DNA of 64,000 nucleotides from Streptomyces sp. WAC 01529 (GTDB lineage Bacteria; Actinomycetota; Actinomycetes; Streptomycetales; Streptomycetaceae). How positions within the stretch are numbered: the first letter of the stretch is position 1; each line of letters starts with the position of its first letter. Location: positions 7,405,001 to 7,469,000 of the forward strand of contig NZ_CP029617.1 of assembly GCF_003945545.1 (NCBI RefSeq). The letters are read 5' to 3'. The position numbers were made by a program, and so were the translations under genes. The notes beneath the pieces were generated by a model. That model was not told the origin of the DNA. It made no database searches and worked only from the letters and a program-made list of their open reading frames with translations. Shown piece after piece: positions 62,660 through 64,000 of this stretch.

Positions 62660-63936
62660 CCCCGCGCATCCGCACCCTGGCGCTGGCCTGCGCCACCGCC
62701 GCGCTCGCCGCGCCACTCCTGACGGCGCCCGCCCAGGCGACGCCGACCCCGCCGCGTACCGGATTCGAGGAGACCGACGGCGCCCGCTGGACCACCCAGG
62801 CCGAGGAGCACGAGCTCCTGTCCACCGTGGACAAGGCGAGCGCGCGGATCTCCGTCTCCCGCGTCGGCACCACCAAGCAGGACCGCCCCCTGCGCCTCGT
62901 CCGCGTCGCGGAACGCCCCACGAAGAACACCGTGCTGCTGATCTGCAGCCAGCACGGCGACGAACCGTCGGGCCGCGAGGCCTGCCTGTCGACGGTCCGG
63001 GACCTCGCGTACGCCAAGGACAGGAAGACCCAGCGGTTCCTGCGGCGGACCACGCTCCTCGTCGTCCCCACGGCCAACCCGGACGGCCGCGCCGCCGACA
63101 CCCGGGGCAACTCCGACGGCGTCGACATCAACCGCGACCACATCGCCCTCAAGACCGCCGAGGGCCGCGCCCTTGCCGCCGTGATCCGCGATCACAGGCC
63201 GGACGTCATCTACGACCTGCACGAGTACGGCTCGACCCCCAAGTACTACGACAAGGACCTCTTCGACCTCTGGCCGCGCAACCTCAACACCGACGAGGCG
63301 GTGCACGAGGAGGCCAGGACCCTGTCGAAGGCGTACGTACGCCCGGCCGCCGAGGCCGACGGGTACACCACGGGCACCTACGGCATCTGGACCGACCCCG
63401 TCACCGGCGAGCCCATCAAGCAGACCGCGGGGGACGGCCAGGAACGCATCCTGCGCAACGTCTCCGGCATCAAGCACGCGGCGGGCCTGCTCATAGAGAG
63501 CCGCGTCGACCCCCTCACCGAGGCGGAGAGGAAGGACGAGGCGCTCAACGACCGCCGCCGCGTGAAGTCCCAGGCCTCCGCGCTGGAAGGCCTCTTCACG
63601 TACGCGGACGAACGGCGCGAGCGCCTGGAGCGCGCCACCGCCGCGGCCCGCGCCGAGGGCCACCGCGACCGCGGCCCGGTCTACCTCGGCGGCGCCGACA
63701 ACGACCCCGCCGAGCCGAACGAAATCATCGAGAACCCGCCCTGCCGCTACCGCCTGGACGCCGCCCAGTACGCCGACATCAAGGACGAACTGGCGCTGCA
63801 CGGAGTGACGGTGAAGCGCCACAAGTCCGGCGCGTACGTCCCGCTGCGGCAGTCCGCACGGGCCCTCATACCGCTCCTGCTCGACGAACGTGCGCCGTAT
63901 CACATGGTCACAGCTCGACCCGACATGGACTGTTGA
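62656..63936 (+). CDS. Secreted M14-family zinc carboxypeptidase
   Basis: A 426-residue carboxypeptidase A-like enzyme. Signal peptide about 1-28 (AQA cleavage). Zinc ligands His100 and Glu103 in SQHGDE, and His189 in YDLHE; the general base Glu281 lies in LLIESRVD, and VDINRDH carries the substrate-binding Arg. It trims C-terminal residues of peptides outside the cell. Translation is coupled to the S15 gene through an ATGA overlap. The last 64 bases of the window after its stop hold nothing recognisable. Confidence 0.9.
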   Translation: MTPRIRTLALACATAALAAPLLTAPAQATPTPPRTGFEETDGARWTTQAEEHELLSTVDKASARISVSRVGTTKQDRPLRLVRVAERPTKNTVLLICSQHGDEPSGREACLSTVRDLAYAKDRKTQRFLRRTTLLVVPTANPDGRAADTRGNSDGVDINRDHIALKTAEGRALAAVIRDHRPDVIYDLHEYGSTPKYYDKDLFDLWPRNLNTDEAVHEEARTLSKAYVRPAAEADGYTTGTYGIWTDPVTGEPIKQTAGDGQERILRNVSGIKHAAGLLIESRVDPLTEAERKDEALNDRRRVKSQASALEGLFTYADERRERLERATAAARAEGHRDRGPVYLGGADNDPAEPNEIIENPPCRYRLDAAQYADIKDELALHGVTVKRHKSGAYVPLRQSARALIPLLLDERAPYHMVTARPDMDC

Positions 63937-64000
63937 GGGCCTGAGATGCGCGTCACATGTGGTAGGGGGTAGCGGAGAACAAAGTCTCGACGTAATCGAC

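Noticed and set aside
60529..63936. 1135-codon plus-strand frame covering the S15 and M14 genes
   Set aside because: Only its last part is the true M14 frame; the first two thirds are out of frame with the S15 gene and are low-complexity Arg/Pro/His.

Overview
The window is about 64 kb of very GC-rich actinobacterial chromosome, almost certainly Streptomyces. Coding density is high, third positions are nearly all G or C, GTG and TTG starts are frequent, Tat signals are common, and it carries a WhiB-like protein, an SsgA-like sporulation protein and a two-domain small laccase. From memory, the order of genes (pca operon with pcaV, LigC with the LigD polymerase domain, small laccase, WhiB-like gene, UvrA-like and ABC-F pair, ssgD) matches the SCO6697-SCO6732 part of the S. 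coelicolor chromosome. That comparison was not computed here. I see no phage, IS element, tRNA, rRNA, CRISPR array or antibiotic gene cluster.

Layout. 1-3200: two divergent arms resembling the actinobacterial steroid C/D-ring (HIP) degradation module: an IpdA-like CoA transferase subunit and an EchA20-like hydratase on the minus strand, two SDRs on the plus strand. 3254-9226: the protocatechuate branch of the beta-ketoadipate pathway, a tightly coupled minus-strand operon (pcaI, a pcaJ-pcaH fusion, pcaG, pcaB, pcaL) facing the MarR-type repressor gene pcaV. The usual pcaF is absent, and pcaJ and pcaH form one continuous reading frame. 9233-14339: a DUF3048 lipoprotein, a Tat-exported FAD amine-oxidase-like protein, and a divergent end-joining pair (LigC ligase and polymerase domain). 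14362-20316: two large secreted proteins (ThuA plus sugar dehydrogenase; cupredoxin plus OmpL47-like repeats plus DUF1080) beside a divergent small laccase.

20398-30295: HEAT-repeat protein, LacI regulator, GH64 glucanase with a perfect LacI-type palindrome in its promoter, a two-domain VOC protein, a WhiB-like protein, an acyl-ACP desaturase with a strong dyad operator, dimethylargininase and a short UvrA-like ATPase. 30306-36709: an ABC-F ATPase with a long structured leader that looks like a ribosome-controlled attenuator, an Lrp/AsnC regulator, an SMP-30 lactonase, nadE, ssgD, a secreted BNR-repeat protein and a YciI protein. 36731-45669: flotillin and an NfeD-like partner, a secreted EEP-fold protein, endonuclease V, a long-form GAPDH, an epoxide hydrolase divergent from a CGNR regulator with paired operators, and an enoyl-reductase-like protein.

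45895-54686: a fatty-acid beta-oxidation block (alpha-methylacyl-CoA racemase, acyl-CoA dehydrogenase, thiolase, FadB) facing a MerR regulator that is divergent from an acyl-CoA ligase; racemase and ligase promoters share a motif. 54847-63936: an amino-acid permease, an alpha/beta hydrolase, a GNAT, an MpaB-family protein, and a secreted peptidase cluster (M1 divergent from S15 and M14). The overall theme is catabolism of aromatic, sterol-like and acyl compounds together with secreted copper oxidases, glycan enzymes and peptidases, as expected of a soil saprophyte.
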